Source: Lycorma delicatula | Lineage: Eukaryota > Arthropoda > Insecta > Hemiptera > Fulgoridae | NCBI RefSeq assembly: GCF_047948215.1 | Contig: NC_134462.1 | Span: forward strand, 119,830,437 to 119,894,436 | Reading direction: 5' to 3' | DNA: 64,000 nt | Shown: positions 1-9,525 of the stretch, piece by piece | How the letters are laid out: each line of letters begins with the position of its first letter | How positions within the stretch are numbered: position 1 is the stretch's first letter | Translations under genes and position numbers: made by a program | Notes under the pieces: model-generated | What the model was told of the DNA's origin: nothing | What the model saw: only the letters and a program-made list of their open reading frames with translations | The model's database searches: none

Positions 1-260
1 AAACGTGAAGTAAAGGAGTCAGATGAATCGGTGGAATTTAGAGAAGCCTGAGGAAGAGGAGGTAAAGAAGATTTTTGAGGAGGATATCCAAGAGGTCTGA
101 GTAAAAAGATAAGGTAGAAAATGTAGAAAAAGAATAGGGAAATGTTAAAATTGAAATTCTTAAATCATAGGCGGAACAAAGAAAAGTGGTAGAAAACTTA
201 GGATATCAGAGGATATATTGCAGCTGATGGAAGAAAATAGAAAATATAAGAATATATAAA
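1..260 (+). pseudogene. RTE-A LINE fragment, linker region between endonuclease and RT (edge-truncated)
   Basis: Broken translation in shifting frames gives MNRWNLEKPEEEEVKKIFEE near the start and SEDILQLMEENRKYKN near the end. These match residues of about 312-393 of the intact RTE-A protein encoded at 526-3546 on the other strand. Stops and frameshifts interrupt it. The left end runs off the window. The match fades near 260 into AT-rich DNA. It is an old relative of the neighbouring element, in opposite orientation to it, and not a host gene. Confidence 0.85.
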
Positions 261-480
261 TAAATACGCTTTTTAAGTAGCTTATAGAATAAAAGGATGA
301 GCTACATGATTATTATTTAAAATTATTGTTGTTTTTTTAAGGATTATTGCTTATAACTTGTTTTATTTGGAATGTATTAGTAATGTTGTCTTTTTGTTTT
401 TGTATGTTTTCATCTATGTGTTTTTATTATCACTCCGTAGCTACCGTTTTTAAAGTTCTAATTATTTTTTGTATTTGACT

Positions 481-491
481 GCATAATTGTT
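481..491. repeat. Target site duplication of full-length RTE-A (tail side)
   Basis: GCATAATTGTT lies next to the poly-T (poly-A on the minus strand) of the element and is repeated exactly at 3787-3797 beyond its 5' end. An 11-bp exact match placed at both predicted ends is what target-primed reverse transcription leaves. Confidence 0.8.
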
Positions 492-525
492 TTTTTTCTT
501 TTTTTTTTTTTTTTTTTTTTTGTCT

Positions 526-3500
526 TCAGTCATTTGACTGGTTTGATGCAGCTCTCCAAGATTCCCTATCTAGTGCTAGTCGTTTCATTTCAGTATACCC
601 TCTACATCCTACATCCCTAACAATTTGTTTTACATACTCCAAGCGTGGCCTGCCTACACAATTTTTCCCTTCTACCTGTCCTTCCAATATTAAAGCAACT
701 ATTCCAGGATGCCTTAGTATGTGGCCTATAAGTCTGTCTCTTCTTTTAACTATATTTTTCCAAATGCTTCTTTCTTCATCTATTTGCCGCAATACCTCTT
801 CATTTGTCACTTTATCCACCCATCTGATTTTTAACATTCTCCTATAGCACCACATTTCAAAAGCTTCTAATCTTTTCTTCTCAGATACTCCGATTGTCCA
901 AGTTTCACTTCCATATAAAGCGACACTCCAAACATACACTTTCAAAAATCTTTTCCTGACATTTAAATTCATTTTTGATGTAAACAAATTATATTTCTTA
1001 CTGAAGGCTCGTTTAGCTTGTGCTATTCGGCATTTTATATCGCTCCTGCTTCGTCCATCTTTAGTAATTTTACTTCCCAAATAACAAAATTCTTCTACCT
1101 CCATAATCTTTTCTCCTCCTATTTTCACATTCAGTGGTCCATCTTTGTTATTTCTACTACATTTCATTACTTTTGTTTTGTTCTTGTTTATTTTCATGCA
1201 ATAGTTCTTGCGTAGGACTTCATCTATGCCGTTCATTGTTTCTTCTAAATCCTTTTTACTCTCGGCTAGAATTACTATATCATCAGCAAATCGTAGCATC
1301 TTTATCTTTTCACCTTGTACTGTTACTCCGAATCTAAATTGTTCTTTAACATCATTAACTGCTAGTTCCATGTAAAAATTAAAAAGTAACGGAGATAGGG
1401 AACATCCTTGTCGGACTCCCTTTCTTATTAGGGCTTCTTTCTTATGTTCTTCAATTGTTATTGTTGCTGTTTGGTTCCTGTACATGTTAGCAATTGTTCT
1501 TCTATCTCTGTATTTGAACCCTAATTTTTTTAAAATGCTGAACATTTTATTCCAATCTATGTTATCGAAAGCCTTTTCTAGGTCTATAAACGCCAAGTAT
1601 GTTGGTTTGTTTTTCTTTAATCTTCCTTCTACTATTAATCTGAGGCCTAAAATTGCTTCCCTTGTCCCTATACTTTTCCTGAAACTAAATTGGTCTTCTC
1701 CTAACACTTCTTCCACTCTCCTCTCAATTCTTCTGTATAAAATTCTAGTTAAGATTTTTGATGCATGACTAGTTAAACTAATTGTTCTATATTCTTCACA
1801 TTTTTCTGCCCCTGCTTTCTTTGGTATCATAACTATAACACTTTTTTTGAAGTCTGACGGAAATTCCCCTTTTTCATAAATATTACACACCAGTTTGTAT
1901 AATCTATCAATCGCTTCCTCACCTGCACTGCGCAGTAATTCTACAGGTATTCCGTCTATTCCAGGAGCCTTTCTGCCATTTAAATCTTTTAATGCTCTCT
2001 TAAATTCAGATCTCAGTATTGTTTCTCCCATTTCATCCTCCTCAACTTCCTCTTCTTCCTCTATAACACCATTTTCTAATTCATTTCCACCGTATAACTC
2101 TTCAATATATTCCACCCATCTATCGACTTTACCTTTCGTATTATATATTGGTGTACCATCTTTGTTTAACACATTATTAGATTTTAATTTATGTACCCCA
2201 AAATTTTCCTTAACTTTCCTGTATGCTCCGTCTATTTTACCAATGTTCATTTCTCTTTCCACTTCTGAACACTTTTCTTTAATCCACTCTTCTTTCGCCA
2301 GTTTGCACTTCCTATTTATAGCATTTCTTAATTGCCGATAGTTCCTTTTACTTTCTTCATCATTAGCATTCTTATATTTTCTACGTTCATCCATCAGCTG
2401 CAATATATCGTCTGAAACCCAAGGTTTTCTACCAGTTCTCTTTATTCCGCCTAAGTTTGCTTCTGCTGATTTAAGAATTTCCTTTTTAACATTCTCCCAT
2501 TCTTCTTCTACATTTTCTACCTTATCTTTTTTACTCAGACCTCTTGCGATGTCCTCCTCGAAAATCTTCTTTACCTCCTCTTCCTCAAGCTTCTCTAAAT
2601 TCCACCGATTCATCTGACAACTTTTCTTCAGGTTTTTAAACCCCAATCTACATTTCATTATCACCAAATTATGGTCGCTATCAATGTCTGCTCCAGGGTA
2701 AGTTTTGCAGTCAACGAGTTGATTTTTAAATCTTTGCTTAACCATGATATAATCTATCTGATACCTTGCAGTATCGCCTGGCTTTTTCCAAGTGTATATT
2801 CTTCTATTATGATTTTTAAATTGGGTGTTGGCAATTACTAAATTATACTTCGTGCAAAACTCTATAAGTCGGTCCCCTCTTTCATTCCTTTTGCCCAGCC
2901 CGTATTCACCCACTATATTTCCTTCCTTGCCTTTTCCAATGCTTGCATTCCAATCTCCAACTATTATTAAATTTTCATCTCCTTTTACGTGTTTAATTGC
3001 TTCATCAATCTCTTCGTATACACACTCTACCTCATCATCATCATGGGCGCTTGTAGGCATATAAACGTTAACAATCGTTGTCGGTTTAGGTTTTGATTTT
3101 ATCCTTATTACAATGATTCTATCGCTATGCGTTTTGAAATACTCCACTCTCCTCCCTATCTTCTTGTTCATCACGAAACCTACTCCTGCCTGCCCATTAT
3201 TTGACGCTGAGTTAATTACTCTAAAATCAGCTGACCAAAAGTCGCCTTCCTCTTCCCACCGAACCTCACTAATTCCTACTATATCCACATTCACCCTATC
3301 CATTTCCTTTTTTAAATTTTCTAGCCTACCAACCTTTTTTAAGCTTCTAACATTCCACGCTCCGACTCGTAGAATGTTATTTTTTAATTTTCTGGTGACC
3401 CCTTCCTTAGTAGTCCCCACCCGGAGATCCGAACGGGGGACTATTTTACCTCCGGAATATTTTACCAAGGAAGGCGCCTCCATTATTGATATGTGAAAAT

Positions 3501-3546
3501 GCAGAGAGCCACATTTTCTTGGAAAAAAGCAGCTGTAGTTTTCCAT
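526..3546 (-). CDS. RTE-A endonuclease/reverse transcriptase polyprotein, apparently intact (1006 aa)
   Basis: This single ORF starts at ATG (3546) and ends at TGA (526-528). Residues 60-300 form an APE-type endonuclease: AWNVRSL at 63-69, SEVRW at 93-97, GDWNASIG at 197-204, IDYIMV at 264-269 and SDHNLV at 290-295, so the N, E, D/N and H catalytic positions are present. A charged linker (300-510) precedes the reverse transcriptase: KAPGIDGIP (526-534), FIDLEKAFD (653-661), RQGCSLSPLLF (712-722) and FADD (753-756). The C-terminal tail contains GRPRLEYVKQI and ends ESWRAASNQSND. The enzyme would nick target DNA and copy its own RNA at the nick. No stop or frameshift is visible, so it may be competent. 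Database labels such as 'craniofacial development protein 2-like' for such ORFs reflect an RTE endonuclease domain, not a host function. Translation could also start at M22. Confidence 0.93.
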   Translation of the reverse strand: MENYSCFFPRKCGSLHFHISIMEAPSLVKYSGGKIVPRSDLRVGTTKEGVTRKLKNNILRVGAWNVRSLKKVGRLENLKKEMDRVNVDIVGISEVRWEEEGDFWSADFRVINSASNNGQAGVGFVMNKKIGRRVEYFKTHSDRIIVIRIKSKPKPTTIVNVYMPTSAHDDDEVECVYEEIDEAIKHVKGDENLIIVGDWNASIGKGKEGNIVGEYGLGKRNERGDRLIEFCTKYNLVIANTQFKNHNRRIYTWKKPGDTARYQIDYIMVKQRFKNQLVDCKTYPGADIDSDHNLVIMKCRLGFKNLKKSCQMNRWNLEKLEEEEVKKIFEEDIARGLSKKDKVENVEEEWENVKKEILKSAEANLGGIKRTGRKPWVSDDILQLMDERRKYKNANDEESKRNYRQLRNAINRKCKLAKEEWIKEKCSEVEREMNIGKIDGAYRKVKENFGVHKLKSNNVLNKDGTPIYNTKGKVDRWVEYIEELYGGNELENGVIEEEEEVEEDEMGETILRSEFKRALKDLNGRKAPGIDGIPVELLRSAGEEAIDRLYKLVCNIYEKGEFPSDFKKSVIVMIPKKAGAEKCEEYRTISLTSHASKILTRILYRRIERRVEEVLGEDQFSFRKSIGTREAILGLRLIVEGRLKKNKPTYLAFIDLEKAFDNIDWNKMFSILKKLGFKYRDRRTIANMYRNQTATITIEEHKKEALIRKGVRQGCSLSPLLFNFYMELAVNDVKEQFRFGVTVQGEKIKMLRFADDIVILAESKKDLEETMNGIDEVLRKNYCMKINKNKTKVMKCSRNNKDGPLNVKIGGEKIMEVEEFCYLGSKITKDGRSRSDIKCRIAQAKRAFSKKYNLFTSKMNLNVRKRFLKVYVWSVALYGSETWTIGVSEKKRLEAFEMWCYRRMLKIRWVDKVTNEEVLRQIDEERSIWKNIVKRRDRLIGHILRHPGIVALILEGQVEGKNCVGRPRLEYVKQIVRDVGCRGYTEMKRLALDRESWRAASNQSND

Positions 3547-3786
3547 TGCTTTCAGCTGCGCAGTACTCAGAGGACTGAGTGATGTTGATACGGCCGTTTA
3601 AGTCATTGTGACTCACGCCCCTAACAACTACTGAAAGAGCTGCTGCCCTCTTTCAGGAATCATTCCTTAGTCTGGCTCTCAACAGATACCTCTCCGATAT
3701 GGTTGCACCTTCGGTCCAGCTACTCTGTATCCCTGAGCACTCAAGCCCCCTCACCAACGGCAAGGTCTCATGATTCATAGAGGAGG
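3547..3786 (-). promoter_or_regulatory. 5' leader of RTE-A, presumed internal promoter region
   Basis: About 240 bases of more GC-rich sequence lie between the 5' target duplication and the ATG. A retrotransposon of this kind must carry its promoter inside its own transcribed leader, so the promoter is inferred to be here. I see no recognisable core promoter motif. Confidence 0.5.
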
Positions 3787-3797
3787 GCATAATTGTT
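3787..3797. repeat. Target site duplication of full-length RTE-A (5' side)
   Basis: Exact repeat of 481-491. It runs directly into a TTA trinucleotide repeat, so the element entered an AT-rich, microsatellite-like site. Confidence 0.8.
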
Positions 3798-4817
3798 ATT
3801 ATTATTATTATTGTGTTTTGAATATTGTATTTTTAATTTATATGTGGGTTGTTGACTTGTGGCTGTTCTTTTGTGACTTTAAGTGATATTGTGCGGCATA
3901 CAAAGGTTTTGTAACTGTTCTGTTGCACAAACAAGGCAAAAAAAAACAAAAAAAAAAATATTATTATTATTATTATTTATGGAAATCATTATTTCTGAAA
4001 GAAAAATAAAACAATAAAGACTGAACGATTAAAAAAATGTACAATTAAGAAACTGCTTATCAGCAAACGATTGTTGATTCGATTCGATGGACTGTTAAAT
4101 TTATGTCACATATCATAGAAAAATAAAACAAAACTCTTCAACCGTTTTATTTTAGATAGTCTCTACTAAAAAAAAAAAGAGAAGCTCATCTGTAAGACAA
4201 ATTTAAATAGTTCTACGCAACGTAATGATATTGAGTATTATTACGTTCTCGAGACGGCTCGATGGGAAGTAGGTCACCTTACACGTCACTAGAATTATAA
4301 AATCGCGCAGAATTATGCTGTCTTAAGGTTTTAAAATAAAGCTCTTACTATATCGTATTAATTAATTAATTTGTTAAAACTCCGGAGATGTTTCACAATA
4401 AGTCCAGCAGAATAAGGTGACGCTTAGTTCTGTACGATCAGCAGATGAGGCACAAACAGAGATACACTTTAATTATAATTGGTAAGTACAAATGTATACA
4501 AATGCTAAAAATTTGGAGTTAGTCTACAACGTATATTTGTCTAAATAAGATCAACCTTAACTGGTCGCTTACCGTATTCCATTTTTTTCTCGCTCTCAAC
4601 AAAAATGTATTGAAAAGTTTTTTTTTTTGTTTTAAATAACACTGATATATAAAGATAAAATGTATTTGATTTTTTAATACATAAAGACGTATTTTGTAAA
4701 GAAAGAATCGTTTTTCTTTACTTTGTACTTTTATTTGTCTGCACAGTCATTTTGTATACATAATAATCGTTGATAATAATAAATATTTTTCTTCTAAATG
4801 TAGAGACGGAAAAGTAA

Positions 4818-4855
<38 letters not shown>

Positions 4856-5416
4856 GATAAAAATTGTTCCGGGATGTATTCCCCGAGCCTCAGTTACTGA
4901 TTCAGGACACCAAAATGAGAAAACACGTTCATATCGACATAAGTTTTATTTTACTTTGTTTTCCTTCTGGACGCCATTCTGTGGATGCCTTAATTAAATT
5001 TCTCAAATCTAAGATGTGTCTTATTCTACAAATTAAATAATTTTGAAAACGTACAATCAAAAATTACAAAATGGCGTGCATCTTAATTTTTTAATCTCCA
5101 TTGTCGTTATAATTATTTGTTTGATCAAAATTTTACTTGTTACAATATTTATTAAGCGTTTTATTTTGAACAAAATGACACCTCATTTGTAAAAATCCAT
5201 AGCCAAACATTCGAGTTATTGCAGACAATTAACCCGGCAGTACGCACCGTAATGCAAGCTGATAATTTTTTTCCTGTTTTTATTTCCTCAAGTAAATGTA
5301 TTAAAAATTATTTTTAACAATAAATAATAATAGTATTAATAAAAATTATCAAGCTGATAATTTTTATGATGCGCATTATACGTAAGATTTTTAAATATAT
5401 TTTTTGTATTTTTTTT
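3798..5416. other. AT-rich intergenic stretch without a recognisable gene
   Basis: It holds TTA-type microsatellites (about 3797-3812 and 3960-3977), short A runs and an (AT)15 tract at 4820-4851. No ORF of note and no recognised repeat family. Confidence 0.7.
4820..4851. repeat. (AT)n microsatellite
   Basis: Uninterrupted AT dinucleotide run of about 16 units. Confidence 0.95.
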
Positions 5417-5609
5417 TCGGTTAATGAACCTTCTTCTTCTGTTTTTTCCTGTTTAGCCTCCGGTAACTACCGTTTAGATAATTCTTCAGAGGATGATATG
5501 TATGAGTGTAAATGAAGTGTAGTCTTGTACATTCTCAGGTCGACCATTCCTGAGATGTGTGGTTAATTGAAACCCAACCACCAAAGAACACCGGTCGGTT
5601 AATGAACCT
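5417..5609 (-). mobile_element. SINE-C copy, 5'-truncated, with perfect 15-bp target site duplication
   Basis: The body (5432-5594) is the reverse complement of the 3' half of the SINE at 46699-46994. It shares the blocks around CCTCTGAAG and ATCTAAACGGTAGTTACCGG and the A/G-rich tail. The tRNA-like head is missing. TCGGTTAATGAACCT occurs at 5417-5431 and again at 5595-5609. This exact duplication proves insertion by target-primed reverse transcription and fixes both ends. Confidence 0.92.
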
Positions 5610-7079
5610 AGTTCAATGAAAAATTCTATTTTGAACGTCCTGTTAATCGTACGGCATACAAGTTTTAAAGAAGTATATATTCTTTGAATGAGTCAGGCTG
5701 TGCGGAAAGGGTACCGTTTAATATCTTTAATGGTAAGATACACTTATAAAACATATTAAATAAGCCTAGTTCTGGATGAAATTATATTTTAGTGTACATT
5801 ATAAAGGGAATGTGTTGTCTTAATAGCAATTTTGTAGGATTATTAGCTGCAAAGCAGTTGGTTGTGTAAATTTCGGATTTGTAAATTAGATTTTGTAATT
5901 TTGGGTTACTGAAACGGTATAGATTAAGGGCTATGCAATCACATTTATTGTAGTTGTAATGTTTTAAACGGTAGAGCGAGTTGTAAAAGATATTTAGATA
6001 AACCTTTTCGCCTACTGCAATCGGACAGTGTAGATGGTAGTCGGCTATTATTACGGAAAACACCACACCGCATTTATTGTGATTGCTATTTGATGTTTAG
6101 CATACGATTAAGTTTTCTTCTTGATTCCGTGCCGTTAAATATTTTTAATTAAAAATTGGGGATTATAATTATACTTTGTCATTTTACACGACTGTACCGG
6201 CTAGTCGATTAATAAGATGATATGTTTTTTCTGCTTTCACACCATCCAGAACGGCTGAACCGATTTTACTAAAATATATATTAAAAGATTAAGCTTACTC
6301 TTACAGCGATAGTAGATAATAAAAATTTTGAAAAAAGGAAATGCCTTACGGTAGATGTAATTTCATTCAGTTTAGATTAATAAAATTATTAAAAATTCTT
6401 CTTATGTTAATTAGATAAAAATACTGTATTTCATCCAATAAAGCGTCAGAGCATGCCTATTGGTTGTCTCTACGTCTTTTTTTCAGCACTTTTTTTTACT
6501 TTAATCAAAATGCAGGTTTTCCGCGAATTTCTTTTTTTTTACTAATGCTTTATTTTCAAATATTGGGAAAGGGATTTAAAGAATATATACCTGTACTTCA
6601 TTGCTCATTCGTGTTATAAAGCGTGAAAAATAATAAAAATTAAAAAATTTAAATACTGTATGTTACAAAAATAAATTTAAACAGTAACATAAAATGTCTT
6701 TTTTCTTTAAACTGAGAAGGCCACTCAATTCACTTCTATATTGGTAAATATACAGAGGAAGCAGAGTTAGTGTGTAAACAAACAGTTTTTCATTTTAAGC
6801 GTTTTTATGGTATGGTCATTTATAAAAAAAAAATTACACTATTACAAAAAATTTTGTTAACGATAAAAATGACATTCATGTAGTTTGTGCGTAATGCCAA
6901 AAATCATTTAACATGTAGACAGTAGAATGGTTTACGCTGACTAATTTATTATAAATTATTTACAGCATATAGCAGGTACTAGTTATCAAGTAGCGAAGAA
7001 TTTGTACAAATCATGGAATACTGATTACTCATTATTCTGGAAAAAGTCAATTTTATCGCTAGTCTGATTAAAAATATCA
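5610..7079. other. AT-rich stretch with one weak ORF
   Basis: The only sizeable ORF is 5782-6066 on the minus strand (94 aa, with VVFSVIIADYHLHCPIAV near its start). It faintly recalls the end of a LINE endonuclease domain but lacks a diagnostic motif, so I do not name it. The rest is AT-rich with no recognised feature. Confidence 0.4.
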
Positions 7080-7730
7080 AAAACTGTAGCTGTAGCTGTA
7101 GTAGCGGACGATAAAGAGACCACTCAGGAGACTAGAGATTGCACTGCGATTAAGCAGTTGAATGTAAAGGTAGACCCAAAGAGAATGCGTAAACCCCGCA
7201 TTATAGTCTATAACATAGACCGTAGCCTTACCTACGGGAATGTCTTGTCCCTCGTTAGGGAACAGAACACTGATTTGGATGAAGCCGCCTTCCGGCGGGA
7301 CTGTAGGCTGGTCTTTAAAACAGGAGGACGTGATACCCAGAAATATCACGGAGATTTTGAGCTGGGTTCTGGTCTCTTTCAAAAATTTACGTCCGCGGGC
7401 AGACTCTTTATTGATTTTGGGTCCTGTCGAGTAAAAGAGTATGCGGGTGTCCAAAGATGTTTTAAGTGCTGCAGATACGGTCACAGGGCCAAATTTTGTA
7501 AGTTTGCCTTGGTGCGCACGCATTGTGATGAGGAAGGCCACGAGCGTGACGATTGTTCTCTTTTTGCGGCCAGAGCCGCATTGTCAGACAGTGTAGGGGT
7601 TCCTAGATGCGGTTGGTTTGTTCAACCGGCATCCGTAGTTTACTTAAGGGAAAGACTCATACCGTATTGCCGTGGGAAGCTAATCCTGAGTGCGGCTCAC
7701 CAGATATGCTTGGCTGCTTTTCATAAAGTG
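7080..7730 (+). pseudogene. R1/I-type LINE ORF1 (gag-like) fragment with CCHC zinc knuckle
   Basis: The open frame from about 7080 to the poly-T at 7731 encodes a gag-like nucleic-acid-binding protein. KPRIIVYNIDRSLTYGNVL near the start is the structured core, followed by a second strand-rich part. A zinc knuckle RCFKCCRYGHRAKFC then sits at about 7455-7500 (C-X2-C-X4-H-X4-C complete). A second knuckle, HCDEEGHERDDC, follows, but its first cysteine appears replaced (arginine in VRTHC, one base from cysteine). No ATG opens the frame in the right place, so it is 5'-truncated. ORF1 proteins of this class coat the LINE RNA. The frame ends in an unrelated homopolymer, so this is a relic. Confidence 0.7.
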
Positions 7731-7734
7731 AGCC

Positions 7735-7778
<44 letters not shown>

Positions 7779-8440
7779 TTAAAGTGGTGGGGAATCCCGT
7801 TTGCTGACGCTTAAGCAGTGTTGGGCTCGCTAAGACGTGCCCTGCAAGGTATTATTAATATGCGTATGTAAACCTGCGCACTACCGACTAAACCGCCACC
7901 CCTGGCTACCACCCTTCCTGGAACCGCTAACGAAGCATTCCTTCTGGAAGGGGGTTATACGCCCACTCACACATTCATACGTCATAGTGCAATATCAACA
8001 GAAACACATCAGTTACTGCAAAACAGCAGCAAACAAGAAACATCACCATACATCAAGTAACTCTGTAACTATATGTAACTACATACTACACACAAAGAAG
8101 TAAGTCACACAATATCTGTGGATGCCAACAGATACGGGAGCGGAGTGTCCGCAGCCTCTTCACGTCAAGGCGACCCCCACATGTACGAGGGAACCTCGCT
8201 CTAGTCGCTCACTCACGAACCTGTCCGCCCCCGCACTCTCCGACGCCGCCCATTGTTTCGTGACTCCTCCCGTGGTTGGAGGTCCCTCTTCATGATTTTT
8301 ACATACGTAGAGATCGCCTTCCAGTTTTCTTTCTTTTCTAACATTGCTCTTCAGGCTGGAACATCACTTCCCTATCTAGTACGTGAAGTAGCTCTGTCCT
8401 AGGTCCTTCGTATCTCGGACAGTGGAAGATACGAAGGACC
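7731..8440 (-). mobile_element. R1-clade-like LINE 3' end: ORF2 C-terminus, 3' UTR and poly-A
   Basis: Read on the minus strand it begins with HCPRYEGPRTELLHVL (8430-8370), the end of the C-terminal cysteine-containing region of R1-type ORF2. After a frameshift comes KKENWKAISTYVKIMKRD (about 8330-8280), the usual last helix. A GC-rich 3' UTR of about 500 bases follows and ends in a poly-A of about 45 bases (7777-7731). It stands out from the AT-rich surroundings. The 5' truncation point coincides with a 13-bp inverted repeat. No target duplication is visible. It meets the gag fragment of 7080-7730 tail-first, in opposite orientation. Confidence 0.7.
8401..8440. repeat. Perfect 13-bp hairpin at the LINE 5' truncation point
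   Basis: GGTCCTTCGTATC (8402-8414) is the exact reverse complement of GATACGAAGGACC (8428-8440), with a 13-base loop. The right arm is coding sequence of the LINE C-terminus. The other arm lies in the same reading region, so one arm appears copied from the other. Confidence 0.85.
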
Positions 8441-9404
8441 ATTACATCATAGATCTACCTACATAATTTGTATTGTTGTTCACATGTAACTAATCAATAC
8501 TCTTATTTCAACTGATATTTTGTTAATTTCACTCTCTGATATTTTATATCGTAATTAATAAGTTAGATAATAACACAAATTAATTCATATATATTTTCTG
8601 TTTTTCAGAATCAGCAGTACGTATTTATTATTATTCATATTTTTATCACGATTATTAAAAATAAATTAACATCGACATTTCTTTGTATGTAAATCCACGC
8701 CAGTGAATGAGGATGACATTAAAGTAAAATTTAACAATCCTGACATATTATCATACTTAACGTTTATTTTTAGATTATTGGTTTTTATATCTGCTGATTG
8801 ATCAACCTACCCTTTTTTAATTATAATATTTATATGAACTTTTAAAAGAGGTAGGTTGTTCTTTATTTATAAATAATTTCTTCAGTATATCTTTCTATTT
8901 TTATTCTGTAGAACTAGTAGTCATAATATCACCATTACAAGATACGGTTGACTTAACCGTTTAGATAAAAAGTGATTTAAGCTATTAAACTATCTAAGTA
9001 TTAATTAATTTTTACTATTAATGTTTCTTCCCTGTTCATTAGTCTTATAATATAAATTTGTTCATATTAAACATTATTCTGAGAGAAAATCTTTCGTAAT
9101 AAAAAATAATATCGTAAATTACTACGAAATAAATTTTTATAATTCCAAAAATATCATCATTACCCTTAAAAAATCATAAATAAAAAGAGCGGATAGAAAA
9201 AAGGGTAAAAAGAAGTAGCGTAAATACTTTAAAAGCTTAACACTTAAAAGCTTAAGCTTAATACATTAAAGCTTTAAGCTTAACCGGCTAATATTATATA
9301 TTAATTACTATATGTATATAAAATTAGGTTGGTGTTGAAAAAATCACTTTACACGTTATAAATAAAATAACCGGTTACTTCAATATAGTTTTTAAGAATT
9401 TTGT
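8441..9404. other. AT-rich stretch, no gene seen
   Basis: No ORF or repeat family recognised. Near 9225-9285 there is a cluster of AAGCTTAA-like words (AAAAGCTTAACACTTAAAAG and neighbours), probably a decayed simple repeat. Confidence 0.6.
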
Positions 9405-9525
9405 ATTTTTTTTATTTTGAAAGAGCGGGCATCAACAACTATGGTCATTAGCCAGGTAGAAATCGGTAGCGTATGAAAAAATTCCGCGTCTGACCGGGAT
9501 TCGAACTCGGTACCTGTGGGTTGTT
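9405..9525 (-). mobile_element. SINE-B copy, 5'-truncated
   Basis: After a T-rich tail on the plus strand come GCGGGCATCAACAACTATGG and GTCATTAGCC, then CTGACCGGGATTCGAACTCG, whose reverse complement carries the tRNA B box (GGTTCGAATCC-like). The tail half matches the copy at 42995-43150. The tRNA A-box end is missing or unrecognisable beyond about 9515. Confidence 0.7.

Larger units (their letters stand above)
492..3786 (-). mobile_element. RTE-A: full-length RTE-like non-LTR retrotransposon with target site duplication
   Basis: The element is about 3.3 kb. On the minus strand it has a 5' untranslated leader of about 240 bases (3786 to 3547), one ORF (3546 to 526) and a poly-A tail of about 30 bases with one interruption (521 to 492). 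Only about four bases separate the stop codon from the tail. It is flanked by identical 11-bp direct repeats (481-491 and 3787-3797), so both ends are defined by sequence. Four other copies in the window (1-260, 41195-42117, 55495-55997, 58932-59954) are fragments. The RTE assignment rests on the single EN-RT ORF and the RTE/BovB-like C-terminus. A small related clade cannot be excluded without a tree. Confidence 0.9.

Noticed and set aside
1018..3496. Several plus-strand ORFs of 60-148 codons across 1018-3496
   Set aside because: They are antisense shadows of the intact RTE-A ORF and have serine/leucine-rich low-complexity translations.
526..3546. Annotation as a host 'craniofacial development protein 2-like' gene
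   Set aside because: The full EN-RT architecture, poly-A and target duplication show a LINE; the name comes from an exonised RTE domain in vertebrates.
7077..7541. Minus-strand ORF of 154 codons
   Set aside because: Antisense to the gag-like fragment; the zinc knuckle on the plus strand is the real signal.
9221..9290. AAGCTTAA-rich cluster as a regulatory array
   Set aside because: Spacing is irregular and the words fit decayed A/T-rich simple sequence.
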